A stretch of 64,000 bases of DNA from Duganella sp. BJB476 (GCF_003416895.1 NZ_QVIO01000008.1:248001-312000), one strand, 5' to 3'. Counted from the stretch's first letter, positions 51,854-61,068 are shown. Program-made: numbers and translations. Notes: a model not told the origin generated them from the letters alone.

Positions 51854-53254
51854 ATGAAGCGGGCGACTTGGTTGGTGGCGGGATTGACGGTGGCGGGCGC
51901 GGTGCATGGCGCCGAATTGACGCCGGTGCAAAAGCAGATGCGCGAGATTTACCAGGAACTGGTGGAAACCAATACCACCAATTCGACCGGCTCCTGCACG
52001 GTGGCGGCCAACAAGATGGCCAAGCGCCTGAAAGCGGCCGGCTACCAGGACGCCGAGCTGCACCTGATCGTGCCGCCGGGCGGCCCGGCCAAGGGCAACC
52101 TGGTGGCGCGCATCAAGGGCGACGGCAGCAAGAAGCCGCTGTTGTTGCTGGCCCACATAGACGTGGTCGAAGCCAACCGCGCCGACTGGGCGCGCGATCC
52201 GTTCAAGCTGGTCGAGGAGGACGGCATGTTCTACGCGCGCGGCGCCTCCGACGACAAGGCCATGGCCGCATCCTTCGTCGCCAACATGATCCGCTACAAA
52301 AAGGAAAAGCTGGCGCCCAAGCGCGACGTCGTCATGGCGCTGACCTGTGACGAGGAAATGGTGCCCAGCAAATTCGACGGCGCCGAATACCTGTTCAACC
52401 ACCACCGCGCGCTGATCGACGCCGAGATCGCGTTGAACGAAGGCGGCAGCGGCCTGCTGGACAAGCAGGGCAAGCCGGTACGCCACGGCATCCAGGCCGG
52501 CGAAAAAATCTACCAGAGCTTCCAGCTGGAGGTGACCAATCCCGGCGGCCACAGTTCGGCGCCGTATCGCGACAACGCCATCTACCACCTGGCCGACGGC
52601 CTGTCGCGCCTGGGGCAGTTCGCTTTCCCGTTCAAGCTGTCGGCCGTCACGCGCGCCTACTACGAACGCATGTCCAGCGTGGAGCAGGGCCAGGTCGCCG
52701 CCGACATGAAGGCCATCCTCAACGATCCGCCCGACGCGGCCGCGCTGGAGCGCCTGTACGCGGTCAGCCCGGTGCACAACTCCACTGTGCGCACCACCTG
52801 CGTGGCGACCAAGGTCGACGCCGGCCATGCCGACAATGCGCTGCCGCAGCGCGCCCGCGCCACCGTCAACTGCCGCATCCTGCCGGACGAGAAGGTGGAC
52901 GATGTGCAGGCCACGCTGCAACGCGTGGTGGCCGACGACCAGATCAAGATCACCCGCATCGGCGAAGGCCTGAGCGCGCCGATGCCGCCGCTGACGCCGG
53001 CCCTGATGAAGGCAGTGGAAGAGATCAGCAACGATATGTGGCCGGGCGTGCCGGTGATCCCGACCATGTCGACCGGCGGCACCGACGGTCGCTTCCTCAA
53101 CAGCGGCGGCATCTGGACCTACGGTATCAGCGGCATGTTCAGTGGCCCGGAAGGCAGCGGCGCGCACGGCTTGAACGAACATATCCGCGTGAAGTCGCTG
53201 TACGATGGCCAGGAGTACCTGTACCGCCTGGGTAAGCGGCTGGCCACCGAATAA
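51854..53254 (+). CDS. Exported M20/M25/M40-family metallopeptidase
   Basis: A 466-residue protein with signal peptide MKRATWLVAGLTVAGAVHGA. The M20 zinc site is complete: LLLAHIDVVEA (His and Asp), ASDDKAMAASF (bridging Asp), TCDEEMVPS (catalytic Glu-Glu) and GAHGLNEHIRV (distal His). The dimerisation/lid domain lies between (NPGGHSSAPYRDNAIYHLAD). It probably removes or cleaves dipeptides or N-acylated amino acids in the periplasm. It has its own promoter and is the first of several secreted peptidases in this end of the window. It converges with the amylase gene, 9 bases between stops. Confidence 0.9.
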   Translation: MKRATWLVAGLTVAGAVHGAELTPVQKQMREIYQELVETNTTNSTGSCTVAANKMAKRLKAAGYQDAELHLIVPPGGPAKGNLVARIKGDGSKKPLLLLAHIDVVEANRADWARDPFKLVEEDGMFYARGASDDKAMAASFVANMIRYKKEKLAPKRDVVMALTCDEEMVPSKFDGAEYLFNHHRALIDAEIALNEGGSGLLDKQGKPVRHGIQAGEKIYQSFQLEVTNPGGHSSAPYRDNAIYHLADGLSRLGQFAFPFKLSAVTRAYYERMSSVEQGQVAADMKAILNDPPDAAALERLYAVSPVHNSTVRTTCVATKVDAGHADNALPQRARATVNCRILPDEKVDDVQATLQRVVADDQIKITRIGEGLSAPMPPLTPALMKAVEEISNDMWPGVPVIPTMSTGGTDGRFLNSGGIWTYGISGMFSGPEGSGAHGLNEHIRVKSLYDGQEYLYRLGKRLATE

Positions 53255-53263
53255 GGCCGGGAC

Positions 53264-54583
53264 TTACTCCGGCACGACGATGCGCCAGCGCCAGGGCTTG
53301 AGTACGGACTGGCCTTCGTCGCCGGCCAGCTTGTACTTTTGCAGCGTGGCGGTCGGGTTGACGATCACCCGCACATTGTTCTTGCCCTGTTGGCGCTTGA
53401 AGGCAAACAGCTGCTCGTTGCCGACGTCGAGCAGTTGCACCGCACCGCCGCTGGCGCCGTTCCACAACGCCGGGTTTTCCTTCTTCAGCTGATTCAGGCC
53501 GGCGTAGAAGCCTTCCAGTTCGTAGCTCTTCCAGTCGACCGGATCTTTTTCAAAGAACTCCAGCTTCTTCTCCAGCCGCGCTTCCTGGCCGTTGTAGATC
53601 AGCGGGATGCCGGGCAGGGTATAGCTCAACACCGCCATCGCGCCGTAGGCCGGGCCGTACAGGTCCTTGTCCGTGCCCTGCCACGAATTGATGTCGTGGT
53701 TGTTGGTGAACTGCAGGCGGTAGGCGTCGCGCGGATAAGCTTTCGGCGGATTGCTCACCAGGGCTTTCAGTTCAGCCGCTCCTGCCTGGCCTTTGCCGAT
53801 CTTGACCATCAGCGTGTTCAGCGGCCAGTCGTAGCTGGCGTCGAAGGCCTTCTCGTGCAGCGCCGGCTCGTTCCATTCGGCCAGCATGAACACCGGCTTG
53901 ATCTTGTCCAGCTGCGCGCGCGCCTGGTTCCAGAATTCGGTCGGCACCAGGCCTGCGGCGTCGCAGCGGAAGCCGTCGATGCCGGCCTCGCGCACCCAGA
54001 ACGCCATCGCGTCCGTCATGCCCTTCCACAGTTCCTTGTTGCCGTAATCGAGGCCGATCACGTCGGTCCATTCCTCCATTTCGCCCGCTTCGTTCTTGAA
54101 GGTGACTGAGTGGATTTCGCCCTTGTCGTTCTTCTTGTACCAGTCCGGATGCTGGCTGGCCCATGGGTGATCCCAGGCCGTGTGGTTGCCCACCCAGTCC
54201 AGGATCACGTGCATGCCCAGCGCGTGCGCCTGCTTCACCAGCTTGCGCAGATCGTCCATGCTGCCGTAGTCCGGGTTGACGGCGGTGTAGTCCTTCACGG
54301 CGTAGTAGCTGCCCAGCGTGCCCTTGCGGTTTTGCTGGCCGATCGGGTGGACCGGCATTAGCCACACGATGTCCACGCCCATCTGCTTCAGGCGCGGCAG
54401 CGTGGCGGCGAAGGCGCTCAGCGTGCCTTCCTTGCTGTACTGGCGCAGGTTGACTTCGTAGATGTTGGAACTGCGGGACCAGGCCGGGTGTTTCACGGCG
54501 CCGGTTTCGGCATGGGCCGCGATCGGCCCGTACATCAGTGCGGACAGTGCGGTCAGTGGCAGCAGGGCGGCAAGCTTTTTCAT
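53264..54583 (-). CDS. Secreted GH13 alpha-amylase
   Basis: A 439-residue enzyme with AAGGAG before ATG 54583 and signal peptide KKLAALLPLTALSALMYGPI. The barrel has all conserved regions: LDWVGNHTAWDHPW (region I), GFRCDAAG with the nucleophile Asp (II), FMLAEWNEP with the acid Glu (III) and FTNNHDINS (IV). It therefore should be active on alpha-1,4 glucans in the periplasm or outside. It shares NxHPIG-type and DHPW segments with the degenerate protein at 39428, so the two form a natural active/inactive comparison. It is 9 bases downstream of the S9 peptidase and may be co-transcribed with it. Confidence 0.92.
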   Translation of the reverse strand: MKKLAALLPLTALSALMYGPIAAHAETGAVKHPAWSRSSNIYEVNLRQYSKEGTLSAFAATLPRLKQMGVDIVWLMPVHPIGQQNRKGTLGSYYAVKDYTAVNPDYGSMDDLRKLVKQAHALGMHVILDWVGNHTAWDHPWASQHPDWYKKNDKGEIHSVTFKNEAGEMEEWTDVIGLDYGNKELWKGMTDAMAFWVREAGIDGFRCDAAGLVPTEFWNQARAQLDKIKPVFMLAEWNEPALHEKAFDASYDWPLNTLMVKIGKGQAGAAELKALVSNPPKAYPRDAYRLQFTNNHDINSWQGTDKDLYGPAYGAMAVLSYTLPGIPLIYNGQEARLEKKLEFFEKDPVDWKSYELEGFYAGLNQLKKENPALWNGASGGAVQLLDVGNEQLFAFKRQQGKNNVRVIVNPTATLQKYKLAGDEGQSVLKPWRWRIVVPE

Positions 54584-54591
54584 GGAACTCC

Positions 54592-56961
54592 TTATTGTTT
54601 CAGCGTGCGTTCGAACAGCTGATAGATGCGGCGGTATTCGTCGTACCAGCTTTCCGGATGCACGAAGCCGTGACGCTCCAGCGGATACGGCGCCAGTTCC
54701 CAGTTGTCTTTTTTCAGTTCGATGAAGCGCTGCGCCATGCGCACCGAATCCTGGAAGAACACGTTATCGTCGATCATGCCGTGGGCGATCAGCAGATTGC
54801 CTTGCAGCTTGTCGGCGTATTCGATCGGCGACGAGATCTTGTACGCATCCGGGTCCAGCTCCGGCGTGTTGAGGATGTTGGAGGTGTACTCGTGGTTATA
54901 GGTGGTCCAGTCGGTCACGGGACGCAGCGCCGCGCCGGACTTGAACTGATCCGGTGCGCGCAGCAGCGCCATGAAGGTCATGAAGCCGCCGTAGCTGCCG
55001 CCGTAGATGCCGACGTTTTTGGCGTCGCCCTGCTGGTTGGCCACCATCCAGTTCAAGCCGTCGATGTAGTCTTCCAGTTCCGGGTGGCCCATCTGGCGGT
55101 AGATCGCGGTGCGCCATTTGCTGCCGTAGCCCAGCGATGCGCGGTAGTCCATGTCCAGCACGATGTAGCCTTTTTCCACCAGCAGGTTGTGGAACATCTG
55201 CTCGCGGAAGTAGACCGGATAACGCTTGCTGACGTTTTGCAGGTAGCCGGCGCCGTGCACGAACATCACCACCGGATATTTTTTACCCGCTTCCAGCGTG
55301 GCCGGGCGATACAGCTTGGCCCACACCGGATCGGCGCCATGCGTGGACGGCACGGCGACGATCTGCGGCGTGATCCACTCGCGCGCCTTGTAGTCGGCGC
55401 TGCGGGTGTCGGTCAGCTGGATGGCGGCGCCGCCGCTGCTGGCGACGGTGGCGATCTGGGTCGGCATGTAGGCGCTGGAGTAGCGCACCAGCAGCTTGCG
55501 GCCGTCCGGTGACAGCGTGAAGCTCTCGACGCCGCCCAGCGACGTCAGCTCGTGCAAGGCGCCGTCCTTGGTGGAGGCGGAACACACCTCGTAGGTGCCC
55601 GGCAGTTTTGGATTGCACAGGAAGTAGGCGGTGCTGCCGTCGGCGTTCCATTCAACGTCGCTGGTTTCCCATTTGCCCGAGGTCAGCGCGCGCGCCTTGC
55701 CGTCCGCCGTTTGCGTGTACAGGTGGGCGTAGCCGCTTTCTTCCGACTGGTACCACAGCGAGCTGTTGTCGGGCTGCCAGCCGAAATCGTTGCCGCGGTT
55801 ATTGACCCAGGCGGCGTCGCTCAGGTGGTGCACCGGTTTCAGTTTGGCGCCGGCCAGGTCGACTGTGGCGATCCAGCGGTCCTTGTTGTCGATCGCCTGC
55901 ACCATCACGGCCACTTGCGCGCCGTTGGCGCTCCAGCGGATCGAGTCTTCGCGGTTTTCGAAACGCAGGCCGCGATTGCCTTTGAGCGGATCGAGCTTGT
56001 GCGCGGCGCGCAGTTCGGCCAGCGGATCGACGGCGATGCCGGGCAGGGCGTCGAACGACAGGTCGGTCACTTTGCGGGTCGATAGTTCAACCAGTTTTAG
56101 TTGCTGCGGCAGCGGGCCGGCGTCGCTGACGCGCTTGCGCTGGTCGTCGCTTTCCTCGTAGCCGGATTCGGTGACGTACTTGGCCAGCTTGCCGACGCGG
56201 CGCTTGTCGCCGTCCTTGGCGCTGGTGACCACCAGCAGGTAGCGGCCGTCCGGCGACAGCGCGCTGGTGTCGATGACGACCTTCTCGCCGAAGTAGACCG
56301 GCAGCGGCGCGCGGGTAGGGTCGGCGCTGCGTTCGGCGTTGCGGCGGTCGCGGGTGGCGTCCTTCTCTTCCTTCAGGCGCGCCAGCGTGGACATCAGGCG
56401 CAGTTGCAGGTCGCGGCGGCTGTCGGCGTCCGGCGCGGCGTCCGGGTCCTTGGCGGTGCGCAGCAGCGCCACCGGCGACACCAGGCGCTCGGCGCGGCTC
56501 CAGCTGAACCAGTCGGCGCCGACGCGGAACTGCACGTGGGCGCCGTCGGCGGCGTATTGCGGATCGACGGCGGGCGTGGTGCCGCGCAGGATCTGCGTCA
56601 ACGCGCCGGTCTTCAGGTCGCGCTCGAACAGGTCGCCGTTGCGCAGCAGCAGGGCGCGCGTGTGGTCGCGGTTGTAGACGGGGGCGGCGGCGTCAAGGTT
56701 GGCCAGCTGCTTGTCGTCGACCAGTTTCGCTGCGCCGGCGGCGGCGATCTGGAAGGTGTCGCGCAGCGGCGAGCCGGCGCGCTTTTGCTTGTAGTAGACC
56801 TGGCGGCTGTCCCAGCCCCACCATGCGGCTTCCACCGGATTGCCGATCCAGTCGGGATTGGCCATCGCCTGGTCCAGCGTGATCGGGGTTGGCGTGGCGC
56901 CGGCGCTGGCGGCGAACGAGCCGGCCATGGCGGCGGCTAAAAGGGGCAAGACAAAACGCAT
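54592..56961 (-). CDS. Exported S9-family prolyl oligopeptidase-type peptidase
   Basis: A 789-residue protein; ATG 56961 begins signal peptide MRFVLPLLAAAMAGSFAASA, although the ribosome site is weak. The N-terminal half is a beta-propeller (WSANGAQVAVMVQAIDNKDR, LSPDGRKLLVRYSSAYMPTQ). The catalytic domain has VMFVHGAGYLQ, nucleophile Ser in GIYGGSYGGFMTF, Asp in HGMIDDNVFF and His in ERHGFVHPESWYDE. It should cleave short peptides, perhaps dipeptides from N-termini, in the periplasm. It lies just upstream of the amylase gene. A second S9 enzyme is at 61069. Confidence 0.9.
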   Translation of the reverse strand: MRFVLPLLAAAMAGSFAASAGATPTPITLDQAMANPDWIGNPVEAAWWGWDSRQVYYKQKRAGSPLRDTFQIAAAGAAKLVDDKQLANLDAAAPVYNRDHTRALLLRNGDLFERDLKTGALTQILRGTTPAVDPQYAADGAHVQFRVGADWFSWSRAERLVSPVALLRTAKDPDAAPDADSRRDLQLRLMSTLARLKEEKDATRDRRNAERSADPTRAPLPVYFGEKVVIDTSALSPDGRYLLVVTSAKDGDKRRVGKLAKYVTESGYEESDDQRKRVSDAGPLPQQLKLVELSTRKVTDLSFDALPGIAVDPLAELRAAHKLDPLKGNRGLRFENREDSIRWSANGAQVAVMVQAIDNKDRWIATVDLAGAKLKPVHHLSDAAWVNNRGNDFGWQPDNSSLWYQSEESGYAHLYTQTADGKARALTSGKWETSDVEWNADGSTAYFLCNPKLPGTYEVCSASTKDGALHELTSLGGVESFTLSPDGRKLLVRYSSAYMPTQIATVASSGGAAIQLTDTRSADYKAREWITPQIVAVPSTHGADPVWAKLYRPATLEAGKKYPVVMFVHGAGYLQNVSKRYPVYFREQMFHNLLVEKGYIVLDMDYRASLGYGSKWRTAIYRQMGHPELEDYIDGLNWMVANQQGDAKNVGIYGGSYGGFMTFMALLRAPDQFKSGAALRPVTDWTTYNHEYTSNILNTPELDPDAYKISSPIEYADKLQGNLLIAHGMIDDNVFFQDSVRMAQRFIELKKDNWELAPYPLERHGFVHPESWYDEYRRIYQLFERTLKQ

Positions 56962-57070
56962 CGGTAGTTTCGCTTTGAGGTTGGGTGAACGGGAGCGCCG
57001 GATCACGGCGCGTCCACGATTCTAGCCCAGGCTCCAGTGAACTGTAATGCTTATATGTTCAGTTGCGTCT

Positions 57071-58477
57071 TCAGTTGCGGGCCATCTTGTCGCTGCTGCC
57101 ATGGCGCGCGTCCGGGCCGCCGTGGCGTGGCGCTAGCCGCAAGGCCAGCAGCAGGATGGCGCCGGCCGCCAGGTACATGGCGATCAGCACGGCCAGCATG
57201 GCGGCGCTGCCGCCCCACGCCAGCAGGCGCGCGCTCAGTACCGGGGCGAACGCCCCGCCCAGCAGGCCGAAGCTGAGCACCAGCGCGATGCCGGCCGGGG
57301 CGCGCCGGCGCGACAGCAGGTCGGTGACGATGGCAATCAGCAGCGGCGCGGCCGAGGCGATGCCCAGTGACGCCAGCACCAGCCCGGCCAGCGACCAGGC
57401 CATGCCGTTGTTGGCGGCGAGCGCCAGCGCCAGGCCGCCGGCGGCCAGCACCATGCAGGCGACGAAGTGGCCGCGCCGTTCGTGCCGGCGGTCCGAATCG
57501 TAGCCGATGGCGATCATGCCGAGCACCCCCGCCAGACTGGGGACTGCGGCCAGCAGGCCAGGCTGCATATGGCTTGCTTCGGCCCAGCGCTGCATCAGCG
57601 CCGGCGCCCAGGACAGCAGCGCGTAGCTGGCGCCGATCAGCAGCAGGTTGGCGGCGGCCAGCAGGCACAGGGCGCGGTCGCGCAGCAGCGAGTCTATGAT
57701 GTCGGCGGTCGAAGGCGGCGCGGCGTCGTCCGGCGCTGGCTGGCCGGGAGCGAATGCCGCCTGCAGCTGCGCTTCGTCGCGCGCCAAGTCCTGTTCGATC
57801 ATCAGTTGTTCGAACGGTGTCAGCCAGCCGGCATCGTCGGGGCGCTCATCCAGGTAGCCGTAGACGACGGCGCCCAGCAGCACGGCCGGCAGGCCTTGCG
57901 TCAGCAGCAGCCATTGCCAGCCTTGCAGGCCGGCCGCGCCATGCAGGTATGTCAGCGTGGCGTCGCACAGCGGACCGGCGGCGACGCCGGCCAGCAGCGC
58001 GGCCGAGGCGAACACCGCGAACGCGCGCGCGCGGCGCGGCGCCGGATACCACCAGCAAAGGTACAGAATCACGCCGGGAAAGAAGCCTGCTTCCAACGCG
58101 CCCAGCGTGAAGCGCAGCGCGTACAACTGGAACGGCGTGCGGACGAAGGCGGCGGCGGCCGACACCACGCCCCAGCACAGCATCAGGCGCAGCAGCGTGC
58201 GGCGGGCGCCGGTCTTTTCCAGCAGCAGGTTGGCGGGGAGGGCGAACAGGCAGCAGCCGGCGAAGAACAGGCCGGCGCCCCAGGCGTAAACCTGGTCGTC
58301 GAAGCGCAGGCTGGCTTGCATCTGCCCTTGCGCGTAGCCGAGGTTGATGCGGTCCAGGCAGGCGACCGCGTAGCACAGCATCAGCAGCGGCAGCAGGCGC
58401 CAGCTGATTTTGCGGTAAATGGCGTCCAAGCCGGCGGAGCCGCGGAGGTGCAGTACGGTGGCGGTATGGGTCTGCAT
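57071..58477 (-). CDS. MFS transporter, ACS (anion:cation symporter) type
   Basis: A 468-residue, 12-TM transporter. ATG 58477 is used; a GTG at 58498 is possible and neither has a strong ribosome site. The N-terminus YRKISWRLLPLLMLCYAVAC and LDRINLGYAQGQMQ match the ACS family (phthalate, hexuronate, tartrate permeases), with ANLLLEKTGARRTLLRLMLC in loop 2-3 and RFTLGALEAGFFPGVILYLC. It would import an organic anion with protons. It stands alone, with no catabolic gene at its side, so the substrate is unknown. A 65-base gap separates it from the S9 peptidase start. Confidence 0.85.
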   Translation of the reverse strand: MQTHTATVLHLRGSAGLDAIYRKISWRLLPLLMLCYAVACLDRINLGYAQGQMQASLRFDDQVYAWGAGLFFAGCCLFALPANLLLEKTGARRTLLRLMLCWGVVSAAAAFVRTPFQLYALRFTLGALEAGFFPGVILYLCWWYPAPRRARAFAVFASAALLAGVAAGPLCDATLTYLHGAAGLQGWQWLLLTQGLPAVLLGAVVYGYLDERPDDAGWLTPFEQLMIEQDLARDEAQLQAAFAPGQPAPDDAAPPSTADIIDSLLRDRALCLLAAANLLLIGASYALLSWAPALMQRWAEASHMQPGLLAAVPSLAGVLGMIAIGYDSDRRHERRGHFVACMVLAAGGLALALAANNGMAWSLAGLVLASLGIASAAPLLIAIVTDLLSRRRAPAGIALVLSFGLLGGAFAPVLSARLLAWGGSAAMLAVLIAMYLAAGAILLLALRLAPRHGGPDARHGSSDKMARN

Positions 58478-58585
58478 GCAGACGATATTAATCTGCACGA
58501 TATTGCTTAGGCAAGCGTTAGCGGCGCGCGGCGGAACTCAAAACAACAGTGTTCCGCAGTGTTCCAGCATTGCGCTTGCACCAGG

Positions 58586-59158
58586 TCAGGCGGCCGCTGC
58601 GCCGGGACCGGCGTCATAGATGCGGGCGCGGCGCGGACGCAGCTCCGGCTGGGTGGCGGCGCCGTTGTCTTCCTGCGCCAGGAACTGGCTGCCGATCTCG
58701 AACCATTCTTCGCTGGAGATCACTTTCTGCGCCAGCGGCAGCAGCTCCTGCTCTTCCTTGTCGAGCCGTTTGAGCAGGTTCTGGCAATACAGGTCCACCG
58801 TGCGGCACAGGAACTTGCCTTGCGAAGCGCTGCGGCGCATGGCGCGGCGCAGGCATTTGTGCACGGCGTTGAGCATGGCGCCGCCGAGCCGGCTCAGCGA
58901 TTCGAGATCGTTCATCAGCGCGCCGCAATTGGCGTCGGCCGCGCGCACGGCCGGCATCAGGCAGACCTCGACTTTGCGCTGGTGGCGCGACTCGGCAAAG
59001 GTGGTCAATTCCTTGAGCTGGGATTCAATGAACACAGGATCGATTTCCTGCGGGCGACGCGCGATCGACTGCACGTATTGCAGCAGACGGGCGATGAAAT
59101 GGCGTTCTTTTTTTTGTTCGATCGATAGTGTCAATAAGACATAGGTGGCAGTGAGCAT
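58586..59158 (-). CDS. Degenerate hemerythrin-like helical protein
   Basis: A 190-residue, largely helical protein. The segments FAESRHQRKVEVCLMPAVRA and LLKRLDKEEQELLPLAQKVI followed by SSEEW resemble the HHE helices of hemerythrin-like domains, including the E-L-L-P turn and terminal Trp. However, most His ligands are replaced, so an oxygen-binding di-iron centre is unlikely. It has no signal peptide. The C-terminus is Ala/Pro/Arg-rich. Its 5' region (59159-59300) is A+T-rich. Function unknown; assignment to the fold is based on pattern only. Confidence 0.5.
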   Translation of the reverse strand: MLTATYVLLTLSIEQKKERHFIARLLQYVQSIARRPQEIDPVFIESQLKELTTFAESRHQRKVEVCLMPAVRAADANCGALMNDLESLSRLGGAMLNAVHKCLRRAMRRSASQGKFLCRTVDLYCQNLLKRLDKEEQELLPLAQKVISSEEWFEIGSQFLAQEDNGAATQPELRPRRARIYDAGPGAAAA

Positions 59159-59520
59159 AACGTTTCCCGTATTTCGTCTGACTTCGGCTGCGCGGCAAGC
59201 GTTGGATGGCGGACGCGCCCGAGGTGAAGACTGCTACCTTAGCGCTGTGGCGGACTCATTCAACGTCGATTTACAATTGTTCACAACTAGTCGTGTGGCA
59301 ATAACAGTATCGAAATAAAATCGCGAAGATTACCGGCGGGGAAAACGAGTTGACTACACGCCATGCCGGTCGTGAACGTGCGTACTCTTCCTGACTGAGA
59401 GGGAAATTATGCACCTATTTTGCGTGTGAAAATACGTGATTTATTGCGTCGATCAAAAATATTTTGTATCTAGCCGCGGCGATGTTTCGCCGCGGCTAGA
59501 TTGCTGCGCTGCGGTAGCAA
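59159..59520. other. Intergenic region between the hemerythrin-like and SDR genes
   Basis: No gene is seen over 362 bases. It is A+T-rich around 59260-59470 and presumably holds the minus-strand promoter of the gene at 58586, though no convincing -35/-10 pair was picked out. It contains the SDR terminator at 59468-59501. Confidence 0.6.
59468..59501 (-). terminator. 15-bp perfect hairpin terminating the SDR gene
   Basis: Left arm 59468-59482 (ATCTAGCCGCGGCGA) and right arm 59487-59501 are exact complements with a 4-base loop. On the minus strand, A/T-rich sequence with a T-tract (complement of 59456-59467) follows. It is 19 bases after the SDR stop. Confidence 0.8.
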
Positions 59521-60231
59521 TCAGGCGGCGCGCGGCTGGCCCAGGTAGGCGCTGCGCGGGGCGGTGAAGCCCTGCTTGACCTGGCGCGCGGTGTCGTCGG
59601 TCAGCACTTCGTCCTGGCCCGCTTCCAGCGCGGCGACGATGAGGCGGGCCACGTCGGCCGGGGCCGATTTCGGCGCGTCCACGCCGTCGGTCATGTCGGT
59701 GTCCATATAGCCCATGTGGGCGCCCAGCACCTGGGTGTTCTGCGCCTGCAGTTCGCCGCGCAGGCCGTTGGTCATCGCCCAGGCGGCGGCCTTGGACACG
59801 CTGTAGGTGCCGCTGGTCGGCAGGCTGATCCAGCTCAGCGCGGACAGCACGTTGACGATGGCGCCGCCGCCGTTGCGCTTGAGCGCGGGGGCGAAGGCCT
59901 GGCTCAGCGCCATCGGGCCGAACAGGTTGGTCTCCAGTTCGGCGCGCGCCGAGGCGTCGGCGTCGGGCGTGGAGACGCCGCTGCCGGTGAAGATGCCGGC
60001 GTTGTTGATCAGGATGGTCAGGTCGGGGATGGCCTGCGCGGCGGCGGCGATGTCGGCCGCGTTGGTGACGTCGAGCTGGATCGGCGTGACGCCGGCCAGG
60101 GTGACGCTGGCGGGGTTGCGGGCGCCGCCATACACCTTGCGGGCGCCGGCGGCGAGCACGGCTTGCGCCAGGGCCTTGCCCAGGCCACGGTTGGCGCCGG
60201 TGATGAGGACGACGGCATCTTTGATGTTCAT
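59521..60231 (-). CDS. Short-chain dehydrogenase/reductase (SDR)
   Basis: A 236-residue classical SDR, ATG 60231 preceded by AAAGGA. It has the Rossmann motif VLITGANRGLGKALA, LINNAGIFTG, the catalytic Ser in LSALSWISL and the YSVSK pair (YxxxK). The length fits classical SDRs. Substrate and pathway cannot be read. It is 76 bases downstream of a TetR gene on the same strand and has the operator ATGACCGGTCAT 39 bases before its start, so the TetR protein probably represses it, again suggesting a response to an aldehyde-like or lipophilic inducer. Confidence 0.9.
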   Translation of the reverse strand: MNIKDAVVLITGANRGLGKALAQAVLAAGARKVYGGARNPASVTLAGVTPIQLDVTNAADIAAAAQAIPDLTILINNAGIFTGSGVSTPDADASARAELETNLFGPMALSQAFAPALKRNGGGAIVNVLSALSWISLPTSGTYSVSKAAAWAMTNGLRGELQAQNTQVLGAHMGYMDTDMTDGVDAPKSAPADVARLIVAALEAGQDEVLTDDTARQVKQGFTAPRSAYLGQPRAA

Positions 60232-60269
60232 GGTATTTCCTTTCAGTGGGTAAATCGATGAAAAACAAT

Positions 60270-60281
60270 ATGACCGGTCAT
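60270..60281. promoter_or_regulatory. TetR operator upstream of the SDR gene
   Basis: ATGACCGGTCAT is a perfect 12-base palindrome overlapping a -10-like CATATT (60267-60272) on the minus strand. It shares the GACCGGTC core with sites at 29867 (GACTGGTC), 30604 and 60896. Confidence 0.75.
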
Positions 60282-60307
60282 CTTAAAAACCGGCGAAAAA
60301 AAAAGCA

Positions 60308-60886
60308 TCACAGCAAAATACGGTTCAGCACCATGTCGGCGTAGCGGTCCAGCGGCGCCCGGCTGTGCGACGCTTTCGCGTGCAGCACCGCGCCTTGCCA
60401 GGCGTCGATGACGAAATGGGCCAGTTCCAGCGCCGGCTGCTGCGCGCCGATGCTGCCGTCGCGCTGGCCTGCGGCGATCACCACCGACAGGGCGGCGGCC
60501 CATTCGTCGTAGGCCTGGCGCAGCGCGTCGCGCATGGCCGGGATCTGGGTCGACAGTTCGCTGCTGAAGTTGCCCAGCATGCAACCGCAGTTGTAGTCGG
60601 TGGCGGTGTTGGCGCCGATCAGCAGGTCGAAATACGTCCGCAGCCTGGCCTTGGGCGCCTGGCTGGCGTCGTCCAGCACGTCGAGATAGCCGGCCGCCGC
60701 CGCGCGGTAGCGCTGCAACACTTCCAGCCCCAGCGCTTCCTTGCTGGCGAAGTGGTTGTAGAACGAGCCCTTCGGCACAGCGGCGGCGTCCGTGATGTCC
60801 TGGACGCTGGTGGCGTTGAAACCCTTGCTGTGAAGCAGGTTCAAGCCGGCTGTGACGATTTGCTCTTTGACGTTTGGTTTGGCCAT
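60308..60886 (-). CDS. TetR-family regulator of the SDR gene
   Basis: A 192-residue TetR/AcrR repressor: HTH QDITDAAAVPKGSFYNHFAS and a ligand domain with CGCMLGNFSSELS. It resembles the NemR/AcuR-like branch, as does the regulator at 29970, and has two Cys in YNCGCML near the equivalent position of the NemR sensor Cys. The ATG at 60886 is only 6 bases after a good -10, so the mRNA may be leaderless. Its operator ATGACCGGTCGT overlaps that promoter, implying autorepression. The SDR gene downstream carries the same type of box. Confidence 0.9.
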   Translation of the reverse strand: MAKPNVKEQIVTAGLNLLHSKGFNATSVQDITDAAAVPKGSFYNHFASKEALGLEVLQRYRAAAAGYLDVLDDASQAPKARLRTYFDLLIGANTATDYNCGCMLGNFSSELSTQIPAMRDALRQAYDEWAAALSVVIAAGQRDGSIGAQQPALELAHFVIDAWQGAVLHAKASHSRAPLDRYADMVLNRILL

Positions 60887-60892
60887 GCGCTA

Positions 60893-60921
60893 AATATGAC
60901 CGGTCGTCTCAAAATAGTCAA
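60893..60921 (-). promoter_or_regulatory. Promoter and operator of the SDR-locus TetR gene
   Basis: Minus strand: -35 TTGACT (60916-60921), 17-base spacer, -10 CATATT (60893-60898). The operator ATGACCGGTCGT (60896-60907) overlaps the -10. The start codon at 60886 lies at the expected transcription start, so a leaderless transcript is likely. Confidence 0.7.
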
Positions 60922-61068
60922 GAATAATTTTTGTTGCCAATCGTTTGAAAGAGTAGCGGCGGCAAGTAACAGCCAAGTAACTGTTTTGCTTGCTGCACTG
61001 CGATCTTGGTATCATGCCGACAGCCGGCCACCAGCCGGTATTTTTCTTATAACGTCGGAGATCACCGA

